DNA of 37,966 nt. It comes from Elusimicrobia bacterium GWF2_62_30 (GTDB lineage: Bacteria; Elusimicrobiota; Elusimicrobia; Elusimicrobiales; UBA9959). Below, in pieces: positions 28,599 through 36,342 of this stretch (its first letter is position 1; each line of letters opens with the position of its first letter). Location: the NCBI GenBank assembly GCA_001799995.1, contig MGUK01000033.1, forward strand, positions 1-37,966, in the 5' to 3' direction. A program made the translations under genes and the position numbers. The notes beneath the pieces are model-generated. The model was not told the DNA's origin and ran no database searches. It saw only the letters and a list, made by a program, of their open reading frames with translations.

Positions 28599-30329
28599 AT
28601 GTCCAAGATGAAAATAGCTGTGATCCCTGCCGCCTATGGCGCGGCCCGGCCGCTACTTATGTCCACCAGTGGATCCTTTCGGGAAAGAGCAGCCGCCTGG
28701 CTGGCGAACCCCCACGCGAGGTATCTCGCCGCCGCTTTCCTGGCGGGCGCGGCGTTGCGTTTCTGGGAAGTTGGCGGCGCCATCCTCATCGACGACGAGT
28801 TCCATGCCATAGGCGCGGCCCAGAGCTATACTTTCCTGGGCCTTTTCACTCACTTCGGCGAGGCCGACCACTGCATCCCCCTGGCCATGTGGTATAAGTT
28901 CCTTATCCCCTGGGCCGGCCTGGGCGACTGGAGCGTCAGGCTGCCGATGCTGTTGTCCTCCCTGGTTTTCTGCGCGGCCGTGCCCCTGCTCGTCTATCCC
29001 GCCGTCCGCAGTTCGGCCCTGGGCTGGCTTATCGCCATAGCGCCGTACCACATCTTCTATTCCCGCTATGCGCGTCCCTACAGCATCGCTTTCCTGCTCG
29101 GCTTCCTGTCGGTGCTTGCCTTGTGGCGCGCCATCCGCTCCGCGGACAGGCGCTGGTTCTGCCTGGCGGCGCCCTGCGCGATACTGGCGCCCTGGTTCAG
29201 CCTGTCTTTCCTGCCGCCCCTCGCCGCGGCCGGCGCGGCCGTTTCCGTTTGGGCGTGCACGGCGCGCGGCAGGGCCCTGCGCGCGGCCTGGGCCGCCTCT
29301 TTCTTCACCGTGCTGGGCGGTTGGTGCGTGCTGCTGCTGCCGCCCCTGCTTACGGACAGCGCCGCTTTATATGTGAAAGCCGGTCCCAAGCTGGTGGTGG
29401 CGGCGGCGCTGCCCTGGCTGATGGAGCTGTTTACCGGCGTGTGCGATCTGCGCCTCGGGGTCCTTCTTGTTGCCGCGGCGGCTTTCGGCCTGTTCGTGCT
29501 GCTGCGCCGGGAACCGTGGCTGGGGCTGCTGCTGACGCTGGCCGCCGGCGCGCAATTCACCGCCTCGCTGGCGACCCACCCGGACAACATCGTTACCGCC
29601 GCCATGTTGGGCCGCTACACGCTGTTCATCCACGCTTTGTTCCTGGTATCGCTGGCCGCCGCGGCCGCGCGGGCGGTGGAGGCGTGCACTGGCCGGCTCA
29701 GGAAGCCGGCGGTGGCCGCGTTGGCCCTGCTGTGTCTGGGGTTGTTCCGGGCCGGGCCGCTGCCGCGCCTGCTGGAGCTGCGGCCCGAGTGGCGCAGCCA
29801 TGGCGCCTTCCAGGGCGGTTATGCCTGGGCGAAAGAAGGCGACTTCAGCCGCTACGGCGAAAAATTCAGGTTGAAAGGCTTTCCGCCCTTTTATTCGGCG
29901 CTGAAAAAGCTGCCGCCCGGCTCGGTCAAGCTGCTGGAGGCCCCGTGGCATTACGCGTCCTGGCTCAATCCGCTGCCTTTCTACCAGGCTTATCACCGGC
30001 AGAAGAACGCCATAGCCTTCGTAGGGAAAGTCGCCGGGCGCGGGCGGGGCGGAGAGTGGCCGCTGGAGAACATCAACTCCCGGTTCAGTTATTTTGAAGA
30101 GCTGGGGAGCGCGGGGTTCAATACCCGCGCCCGCGCGGACCTGTTGGTGATACACAAGTCCTGGCCGGCCGAACAGCCCGACATGCCAGGGCTGGCAGGC
30201 GAGAGCGAGGATATGACCCGGGTGCTTTCGTTCTGCCGCGCGCGGTACGGCCCGCCTTCGTACGAGGACGCCCTGCTCTCCGTATTCCCGCTGACCGCCG
30301 CCGCCCGGGCCCTGCCGCTCGCCCCTTGA
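28599..30329 (+). CDS. GT-C type membrane glycosyltransferase (PMT/ArnT-like)
   Basis: The 576-residue protein has about ten membrane helices and the GT-C acidic motif in the first outer loop, D65-D66-E67 (ILIDDEFHAIGAAQSY), followed by SRYARPYSIAFLLG, a pattern of the GT39/GT83-like families that move sugars from polyprenyl phosphates onto proteins or lipids. The C-terminal 150 residues are probably extracytoplasmic. Start uncertain: ATG 28599 has no good ribosome site and lies at the edge of the repeat remnant; ATG 28659 is possible. Acceptor and sugar unknown. Confidence 0.8.
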   Translation: MSKMKIAVIPAAYGAARPLLMSTSGSFRERAAAWLANPHARYLAAAFLAGAALRFWEVGGAILIDDEFHAIGAAQSYTFLGLFTHFGEADHCIPLAMWYKFLIPWAGLGDWSVRLPMLLSSLVFCAAVPLLVYPAVRSSALGWLIAIAPYHIFYSRYARPYSIAFLLGFLSVLALWRAIRSADRRWFCLAAPCAILAPWFSLSFLPPLAAAGAAVSVWACTARGRALRAAWAASFFTVLGGWCVLLLPPLLTDSAALYVKAGPKLVVAAALPWLMELFTGVCDLRLGVLLVAAAAFGLFVLLRREPWLGLLLTLAAGAQFTASLATHPDNIVTAAMLGRYTLFIHALFLVSLAAAAARAVEACTGRLRKPAVAALALLCLGLFRAGPLPRLLELRPEWRSHGAFQGGYAWAKEGDFSRYGEKFRLKGFPPFYSALKKLPPGSVKLLEAPWHYASWLNPLPFYQAYHRQKNAIAFVGKVAGRGRGGEWPLENINSRFSYFEELGSAGFNTRARADLLVIHKSWPAEQPDMPGLAGESEDMTRVLSFCRARYGPPSYEDALLSVFPLTAAARALPLAP

Positions 30330-30430
30330 GGCGCAAAGCGGACGCTCGGCTGCGCCGGGCAATAACACAACGGCAGATATAATTTCCTTAAGTCAGGGAT
30401 GGAGGCGTCCGCCGTGACGGCGGGGTGCCG

Positions 30431-31453
30431 CTACTTGCCGGCCAGCTGGCCGCAGGCGCCGGCTATGTCGTCGCCCAGGCTCTTGCGGATGGTGACTTCC
30501 ACGCCCAGGTTGCCCAGGAGTTCCGCGAAGATGGCGACGCGCTCGCGGGCGGGCGCCCTGTACGGGCCGCCGGTGCGGTTGTAGGTTATCAGGTTGACCG
30601 TGAAATATTTGGGCGCGGCCACGGAGCGCAGCCAGGAGTTGAGCTTGGGGGCCATGCTGCGGCTGTTGTTGATGCCTTCGAGCATGACGTATTCCACGAA
30701 GACGCGGCGCTTGGTGGTGGTGATATAGTCCTTGAGGGCCTTGACCAGCTGGCTGAGCGGGTAGGTGTTGTTGAGCGGCACCAGGTCCGAGCGCAGCTTG
30801 TCGTCCACCGCGTGCAAGGAGATGGCCAGGTTGCACTGCGGGAAATCCTGGGCGAAGCGGCGGATGCCGGGCACGTGGCCGGCGGTGGAAACGGAAACGT
30901 GGCGCTGGCCCAGGCCTATCAGCTCGGCGTCGGTTATGGTCCTGATGGCCTCGGCTAAGGAATCGTAGTTGAGGAACGGCTCGCCCATGCCCATGAAGAT
31001 GACGCTGGAGATCTTCTGCTGCCGGGTGGTCTTTAAATAATGGGCGGCGGCCAGGAACTGGTCGGTGATCTCGTCGGGGGAAAGGTTGCGCTTGAGGCCT
31101 TTGCGGCCGGTGGCGCAGAACGGGCAGCGCACCGGGCAGCCGGCCTGCGTGGAAAGGCAGAGGCTCCACTTCTCCGGCATGAGGTTGAGGAGCACGGACT
31201 CTATCTTCAGGCCGCCCTTGATCTCGAAGCAGAATTTTATGGCGTCGCCCTTTTTGGAGACCTGGGTCTCCAGCGTGTCCAGCGAGTGGATGCGGAATTC
31301 CCGCACCAGCTTGTCGCGCAGCGGCGCCGGCAGCACGGGGATCTCGTCCCAGGTGGCGGCGTAATTCTTGTAAACGGCCTCGCGCACCTGCTTCAGGCGG
31401 AAGGCGGGCACGCCGTTCTCTTTCAGGAAAACGGCGAGTTTTTTAAGGTCCAT
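30431..31453 (-). CDS. rlmN: RlmN, 23S rRNA (adenine-C2)/tRNA methyltransferase
   Basis: The 340-residue radical-SAM enzyme methylates C2 of A2503 in 23S rRNA and A37 in some tRNAs. The [4Fe-4S]-binding motif is C106-x3-C110-x2-C113 (CPVRCPFCATG). The C-terminal catalytic cysteine is C334 (IAGACGQLAGK), and the family motifs ESVLL, MGMGEPFLNYD, VSTAGHVPGI, LAISLHAVDD and YVMLEGINNS are present. Length is normal for the family. The gene ends about 100 bases from the convergent glycosyltransferase gene; the hydrolase gene lies just upstream on the same strand. Confidence 0.97.
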   Translation of the reverse strand: MDLKKLAVFLKENGVPAFRLKQVREAVYKNYAATWDEIPVLPAPLRDKLVREFRIHSLDTLETQVSKKGDAIKFCFEIKGGLKIESVLLNLMPEKWSLCLSTQAGCPVRCPFCATGRKGLKRNLSPDEITDQFLAAAHYLKTTRQQKISSVIFMGMGEPFLNYDSLAEAIRTITDAELIGLGQRHVSVSTAGHVPGIRRFAQDFPQCNLAISLHAVDDKLRSDLVPLNNTYPLSQLVKALKDYITTTKRRVFVEYVMLEGINNSRSMAPKLNSWLRSVAAPKYFTVNLITYNRTGGPYRAPARERVAIFAELLGNLGVEVTIRKSLGDDIAGACGQLAGK

Positions 31454-31471
31454 AGGGCTTTGTAGCGGCGG

Positions 31472-32560
31472 TTATTTCGCCGACGGTTCTTTGAATTCCA
31501 CTACCTGCGGGGCCAGTACCGGGGCGAAGACGGGGATGTAGATCTCTTTCTCCAGGGATTTCAGGAAGGCCCGGTAATCGTAGAAATAGGAACCGTGCCA
31601 GGCGCCGATGCTGCGTATGGTCAGCAGGTCTTTGCGGGCGAGCTTCTTCAGCGGCTTGCTGTGCAGGATCAGGTTTATCAGCTGCGGTTCCAGCTCGGCC
31701 ACCTGGGTATCCACCTGGGTGTTGCTGTCGGCCGCTTTTATCTCGTTGGACATCATGTCGCGCTCGGCCCAGATATTGCGCCACTGCGCCGCTATGCAGG
31801 GCTTGGAGACCACTTTCTCCAGGTGTTCTTTTTTTATGCCGAGCTTTACGAACATCTTCACCACGATATTGCCGGGCATCAGCGGCGAGCCCATGGTTAT
31901 CCAGCGCCCTATCTTCACGTCGGGGCGGCTGCGGCCCAGCTGGTGCAGCGCGGTATGGGAGAGCACGGTGCCCCAGCTGTGCGCCAGGATGTATACCGGC
32001 CTGCCCGAATCTTTATAGGTATCGTAAACTTCGGCGATCTTGGCGGCCAGTTCCGGGATGACGGTCTCGCTGTCGTCCGGGTCGCGGGACCAGCGGAAAG
32101 GGATGACCGTGATCTTATGGTCGGCGTAGCCGGGCAGCTCTTTAAGCTTTTCCTCTATATAATTGTCGGGAACGCGCAGGGCGCGCCCGGCCGGCAGCGT
32201 TTCGCCGTCCTCAAGCATGAAATATTCCTGGTTCATCTCTTCAATGCCGGCGTCCAGGGCGGGTTCGTTCACGTTCTTCTTGGGGAAAAGGAGCTTGAGC
32301 AGCTTGAGGATATACTTGAACTCCAGGGGATCGGGGCCGATTTCGGCGAAGCTCAGGCCGGGCACGGTTATCACTACCGGGTCCGGGCCGGGGTTGTCCA
32401 GGAGGGCGTCCGTCATGGCTTTAACTACGGGAACGGGCATGTCGGCGGTCAGGGCCGGGATGTCGGCCGCCGTCACGGCGTTAAGTTCCAGGGCGTACAC
32501 GGCGGTGTTGAGGGTGAAAATCGCAAAAACGGCGGTAAAGACGGTTTTTATCATTTTCAT
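31472..32560 (-). CDS. exported alpha/beta-hydrolase (lipase-like)
   Basis: The 362-residue protein has a signal peptide (MKMIKTVFTAVFAIFTLNTAVYALE). The nucleophile S195 is in YILAHSWGTVLSHTAL (the G/A-x-S-x-G elbow), with a likely catalytic His H322 in SIGAWHGSYFYDY. An ITVPGLSF oxyanion-loop region precedes it. It resembles secreted lipase or PGAP1-like esterases, but the substrate is unknown. The gene is 18 bases upstream of rlmN on the minus strand. ATG 32560 is preferred; ATG 32554 is an alternative. Confidence 0.8.
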   Translation of the reverse strand: MKMIKTVFTAVFAIFTLNTAVYALELNAVTAADIPALTADMPVPVVKAMTDALLDNPGPDPVVITVPGLSFAEIGPDPLEFKYILKLLKLLFPKKNVNEPALDAGIEEMNQEYFMLEDGETLPAGRALRVPDNYIEEKLKELPGYADHKITVIPFRWSRDPDDSETVIPELAAKIAEVYDTYKDSGRPVYILAHSWGTVLSHTALHQLGRSRPDVKIGRWITMGSPLMPGNIVVKMFVKLGIKKEHLEKVVSKPCIAAQWRNIWAERDMMSNEIKAADSNTQVDTQVAELEPQLINLILHSKPLKKLARKDLLTIRSIGAWHGSYFYDYRAFLKSLEKEIYIPVFAPVLAPQVVEFKEPSAK

Positions 32561-32574
32561 AAATAGGTAGAATC

Positions 32575-32583
32575 ATTATATCA
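32575..32583 (-). promoter_or_regulatory. extended -10 promoter for the hydrolase gene
   Basis: On the minus strand the sequence reads TTGATATAAT, with a perfect TATAAT (32575-32580) and an extended TGn element. Transcription would start about 8-10 bases before the ATG at 32560, giving a very short leader. No good -35 was found. The same decamer precedes metG. Confidence 0.65.
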
Positions 32584-32613
32584 ACTTTTGAGGCGTTTTG
32601 ACTTCTATCAACC

Positions 32614-34431
32614 ATGGCGGATAAAAAAACGGGTTTTAAGCGGCTGGCGGCCTTCCTGGGGCTGAACTTCTGCCTTTCGCTGCTTATCTGTTCCATCTTC
32701 GTCTTCTTTGCCGGCGGCCATCCCCTGGAACTGCTCTATGTCGGCGCCGCGCTGGTCTCCAATACGGTTATCTTGTATCTCGTCCTGGCCCTGCCGGCCG
32801 CGCTGCTGTTCATGTACGCCCCCGGCCGCGCCGTGCTGGCCGTCCTTCTTACCTCTTTCCAGATGGTATTGATAACCGACGTGGCGGTGTTCAAGATCTT
32901 CAAGTTCCACCTCAATTCGATGGTGCTCAATATCCTGACCACCCCCGGCGGCTTCGAATCGCTGGGGCAGACCGCGGCCATGAAGGCTTTCGCCGCCTTC
33001 CTGCTGCTGCTGGTGGCGGCCGCGCAGTGGTTCTTCCTGAAAAAATACGCCGCGCTGGCTGAAAAACTGACCGGCCGGCGCCTGAAACTGGCGGCGGCGC
33101 TGCTGCTGGCCTTCGTACTAACCGACAAAGGGTTGTCGGCCTGGGGCACGCTTTACGATTCGGTCTACATAACGCGCAACCAGCAGCTTTTCCCGCTTTA
33201 CCGGCCGCTGAGCATACGCGGCTTCGCCAGGAAGCATTTTGGGATGAAGCTGGACGAAGAACTAAAGGGCGGCATATACCTGAAATATTCCATGCTGACC
33301 TACCCGCGCGCGCCGCTGGCGGTGGAGCCCCCGGCGCGGCCGCTCAATTTCGTGGTCATAGTGATAGATTCCATGCGCGCCGATACGTTCAACGCAGAAA
33401 ACGCCCCGGAGACCTGGGCCTTTTCCCGGAACGCGGCCGTCTTCAACAGGCATTACAGCGGCGGCAACTGCACGCGCTTCGGCATTTTTTCGGTGTTCTA
33501 CGGGATCTACGGCAATTACTGGTTCGGCATGCTGGGCGAGAACCGGGGGCCGCTGCTGCTGGACGTGCTCAAGCAGCAGGGCTACGACCTGCGGCTTTTC
33601 GCCAGCACCAGGCTGACCTTCCCGGAGTTCAACAAGACCTGTTTCGTGAACGTGCCGCGGGAGGGCATCTACGACCAGCCCAAAGCGGAACAGATAGACG
33701 AGCGGGACAAGGAAATAGCGGGAAAGCTTATAGATTATATCCGCGGCCGCAAGCCGGGCAAGCCCTATTTCGCCTTCCTGTTCTACGACACGGCGCACGG
33801 CAACTACCTTTACCCGCCCGGGTTCGACAGGTTCAAGCCGGTGGAGGATCCCAGCCGGCTGAACCTGACGCTGAAAAACAGCCGGGGGCTCTTCAACAAG
33901 TACCGCAATTCCGTGTATTATGACGATTACCTTACCGGCGGCATACTTAAAGCCATAAAGGAAACCGGCGGCCTGAAAGATACCGTTGTGCTGGTGCTGG
34001 GCGACCACGGCGAGGCGTTCATGGAGCGGGGGCGCTACGGGCACAACCAGACCTATACGCCCGAGGAAGTGCGCGTGCCGCTGGTGCTGTACGTGCCGGG
34101 CCGCGGGCATTCTTCCACGGACGAGCTTACCAGCCACCTGGACATCGTCCCCACGCTGATGCCGCTGGCCGGGGTGAAGAACCCCTCAGCTGATTATTCC
34201 AGCGGCCGCGGCCTGTTCGGGAAAGAGCCGCGGCCTTTTGTGGCTTCGTTCTCCTGGGATACGGCCGCTATAATAAGGAAGGACGGGACGCTGGTCATGC
34301 CCATGGAGGCCTACAAGGGCGGGGTTAAAGCCTATGACGGCGAATTCCGGGAGCTGGACAAGAAAGCGGCGGCGTCTTACGCCCCGCTGATAGCCGATTT
34401 CCAGAAAGAGGCGGGGAAGTTCAGCAAATAG
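32614..34431 (+). CDS. YejM/PbgA-like membrane protein with sulfatase-fold periplasmic domain
   Basis: The 605-residue protein has about five N-terminal membrane helices (residues 1-170), a linker, and a periplasmic sulfatase/alkaline-phosphatase-fold domain from about residue 245: VVIVIDSMRADTF with D252, SGGNCTRFGIFSVFYGIYGNYW with T287 at the nucleophile position, FYDTAHGNYLYPP, and LGDHGEAFME with D464/H465. The GIFSVFYG segment and domain order match YejM/PbgA, which controls lipopolysaccharide synthesis in enterobacteria; other relatives transfer phosphoethanolamine or phosphoglycerol. Here the metal ligands look intact, so it may be catalytically active, unlike YejM. It shares a divergent promoter region of 53 bases with the hydrolase. 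Confidence 0.85.
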   Translation: MADKKTGFKRLAAFLGLNFCLSLLICSIFVFFAGGHPLELLYVGAALVSNTVILYLVLALPAALLFMYAPGRAVLAVLLTSFQMVLITDVAVFKIFKFHLNSMVLNILTTPGGFESLGQTAAMKAFAAFLLLLVAAAQWFFLKKYAALAEKLTGRRLKLAAALLLAFVLTDKGLSAWGTLYDSVYITRNQQLFPLYRPLSIRGFARKHFGMKLDEELKGGIYLKYSMLTYPRAPLAVEPPARPLNFVVIVIDSMRADTFNAENAPETWAFSRNAAVFNRHYSGGNCTRFGIFSVFYGIYGNYWFGMLGENRGPLLLDVLKQQGYDLRLFASTRLTFPEFNKTCFVNVPREGIYDQPKAEQIDERDKEIAGKLIDYIRGRKPGKPYFAFLFYDTAHGNYLYPPGFDRFKPVEDPSRLNLTLKNSRGLFNKYRNSVYYDDYLTGGILKAIKETGGLKDTVVLVLGDHGEAFMERGRYGHNQTYTPEEVRVPLVLYVPGRGHSSTDELTSHLDIVPTLMPLAGVKNPSADYSSGRGLFGKEPRPFVASFSWDTAAIIRKDGTLVMPMEAYKGGVKAYDGEFRELDKKAAASYAPLIADFQKEAGKFSK

Positions 34432-34494
34432 CGGAACACTTGCGCAGCGCATATCGCTGCGGGCGACCGCGGCGCGGACGCGACAGGGAGCAGG

Positions 34495-36318
34495 ATGAAG
34501 GGAACTTTGGGCCGGGACCTCCCGGCGGGAAAGAGGTTGACCGGGTTATTCGCTTCAAAATGGGCCATGGCGGCCCTGCCCCTGCTGCTGGGGGCCGGCT
34601 TCTGCCTGCTCAATTTACGCGGAGCGGAAGCGATAGCGGACTATATCGCCGGCATGGACCTGGAGAGTTCCAGGAGCTTTCTGCTGGCCGGCGTGCCGGG
34701 CTGCACGGCCATCAACCTGCCCCTGTTCGGTACCGTCCTGTCCGCGGCCCTCAACCTGGGCCTTACCCCCGGAGCCATCTTCGTCATTTCCCACCTGCTG
34801 CTCTTCGCGCTCGTTTTTTTCTTCGGCTGCCTGCTGCGCGGCTATTGGGCCGGCATCTTTTCCCTTGCGGCGGCCGGGCTGCTGGGCGCCGCCGGCGCGT
34901 ATAAATACGATCCCGAACAGTCGTTCTACGCCTTCTTCCTGCTGCTGGCCATGGCGTTGCTGTTTTTCAGGGAGAGGGAAAAAACGCTGAAGGCTGACCT
35001 CCTGGCCGGCCTGGCGATAGGCGCGTCCCTGCTGGTGCGCTCGCCGCTGTTCCTGTTCCCGCCCGTGCTGGTGGCCTGCGGCTGGTTTTGGGGCGAGCGC
35101 TCCCGGGCGTTCGCCGTGCGGTCCCTGGTTTTCCTGGCGGCTTCCTATGTGCTGCTCGTTCCCTGGGGCGTTTTCAGCTATTCGGTGGCGGGGCATTTCG
35201 ATCTCTTCGATTCCAAGAGGGCGGAAGACAATCTTATCAGCGCCGCCCTGGGCAGCGTCTATACCATGGAGGGGGACGCCCGGCGCCTGGCCGGTTTGCG
35301 GGAGGGCGAGGACGCGCTGGGGTTTTATGTCCGGGAGGCGGCCAGGGCCCCGTTCGCCTATATCGCCACCGTCCTTAAAAGGCTCTGGCATATTTTCCGG
35401 TTCGACCCGCTGCTGCCGGGGCTTTTCCTGCTCGCCCTTTTTCTGAACAAGGACAAGGGCCGGCGGTTCGTCCTGGCCCTGCCGGTCTACCTGGTCTTTA
35501 CCCACTCCCTGCTGTCCATAGAAAAACGCTATTTCTACCCGCTACTGTATATCCTGCCGCCCGTCATAGCCTGGAACCTGTTCCCGCGCCGCGCGGAGGG
35601 GGCAGCCGCCCGCCGAAATTTTTCAGGGAAGGCGGTGGCCGGGCTCTTCTTCCTGTCGCTGCTGACCGTCGCGGCCATGGAGGCCCTGATAGCGGCCTAT
35701 CCTTTCAGGGCCGCGCGCAACGGCAGCGGCGAAGGCGCGCTCCTGCCGGCTTTGGAACGTTTTCCTAAAGACAAGACCCTGCAGGAGCTGAAATGCCGGA
35801 AGCTGCTGGAGCTGGCGGACTTCTCGGACGACAGCCGGTACAAGGGCGATTATTCCGGGTACTATAAATGCCGCGCCGGCTATGCGGCGGCGTTCGGCGA
35901 CGATTTCAATAAATACTTCGTGCAGCTGTCGGCGTCCCGCGCGCCGGAGAAGCTGGCTTTCCCGCCGGGAGAGCAGTGGCAGGTCAAGAGCTGCCTGATA
36001 GCGAAAATGCTCAGGGAGTACGAGCTGGGGGATACAGCCGCGGCCCTGCGCGCTTACGGCGAGGCTTACGCGCTTTACAGCGCCGGCTGGAACCTGCTGC
36101 GCGGGACGCCCTACGAGAAAGACAGAAAATTGCAGGTCCGGCTGAAGCAGGAGACCGGCCGCTTCTGGGTGGTGCATGTCAGCGTGGTGCTCAGGATGTG
36201 GCCGCTGGCGCGCAGGGCGGCCATACTGTCCCGGCTGGAAAAAAATTTCGAGCTGCCGCTGGAATTTAAAAAGCTTGTGAACCCCCCGGCGTATTCCGGG
36301 GGCGATAGATTGATATAA
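34495..36318 (+). CDS. GT-C-like membrane glycosyltransferase with C-terminal helical domain
   Basis: The 607-residue protein has about ten membrane helices in residues 20-410 (for example IFVISHLLLFALVFFFGCLLR and FYAFFLLLAMALLFF) with an acidic GMDLESSRSF motif in the first outer loop, a candidate for the GT-C catalytic acid. RSPLFLFPPVLV and a LVPWGVFSY segment follow. The last 190 residues are soluble and helical, with TPR-like spacing (YELGDTAAALRAYGEAYALY). AGGGAG precedes the ATG. It follows the YejM-like gene by 63 bases and probably belongs to the same envelope-glycan pathway. Confidence 0.75.
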   Translation: MKGTLGRDLPAGKRLTGLFASKWAMAALPLLLGAGFCLLNLRGAEAIADYIAGMDLESSRSFLLAGVPGCTAINLPLFGTVLSAALNLGLTPGAIFVISHLLLFALVFFFGCLLRGYWAGIFSLAAAGLLGAAGAYKYDPEQSFYAFFLLLAMALLFFREREKTLKADLLAGLAIGASLLVRSPLFLFPPVLVACGWFWGERSRAFAVRSLVFLAASYVLLVPWGVFSYSVAGHFDLFDSKRAEDNLISAALGSVYTMEGDARRLAGLREGEDALGFYVREAARAPFAYIATVLKRLWHIFRFDPLLPGLFLLALFLNKDKGRRFVLALPVYLVFTHSLLSIEKRYFYPLLYILPPVIAWNLFPRRAEGAAARRNFSGKAVAGLFFLSLLTVAAMEALIAAYPFRAARNGSGEGALLPALERFPKDKTLQELKCRKLLELADFSDDSRYKGDYSGYYKCRAGYAAAFGDDFNKYFVQLSASRAPEKLAFPPGEQWQVKSCLIAKMLREYELGDTAAALRAYGEAYALYSAGWNLLRGTPYEKDRKLQVRLKQETGRFWVVHVSVVLRMWPLARRAAILSRLEKNFELPLEFKKLVNPPAYSGGDRLI

Positions 36319-36332
36319 TTGTGTCAACACAA
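36310..36332 (+). promoter_or_regulatory. extended -10 promoter and palindrome before metG
   Basis: TTGATATAAT (36310-36319) contains an extended -10 (TGATATAAT). Directly after it is a perfect 14-bp palindrome TTGTGTCAACACAA (36319-36332), covering the expected transcription start, then AAAGGCGG as ribosome site. The promoter overlaps the last codons and stop of the previous gene. Confidence 0.65.
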
Positions 36333-36342
36333 AGGCGGTACC

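Noticed and set aside
30393-31169. 258-residue minus-strand frame inside rlmN
   Set aside because: It is a Pro/Arg/His-rich alternative frame of rlmN on the same strand, with no motifs.
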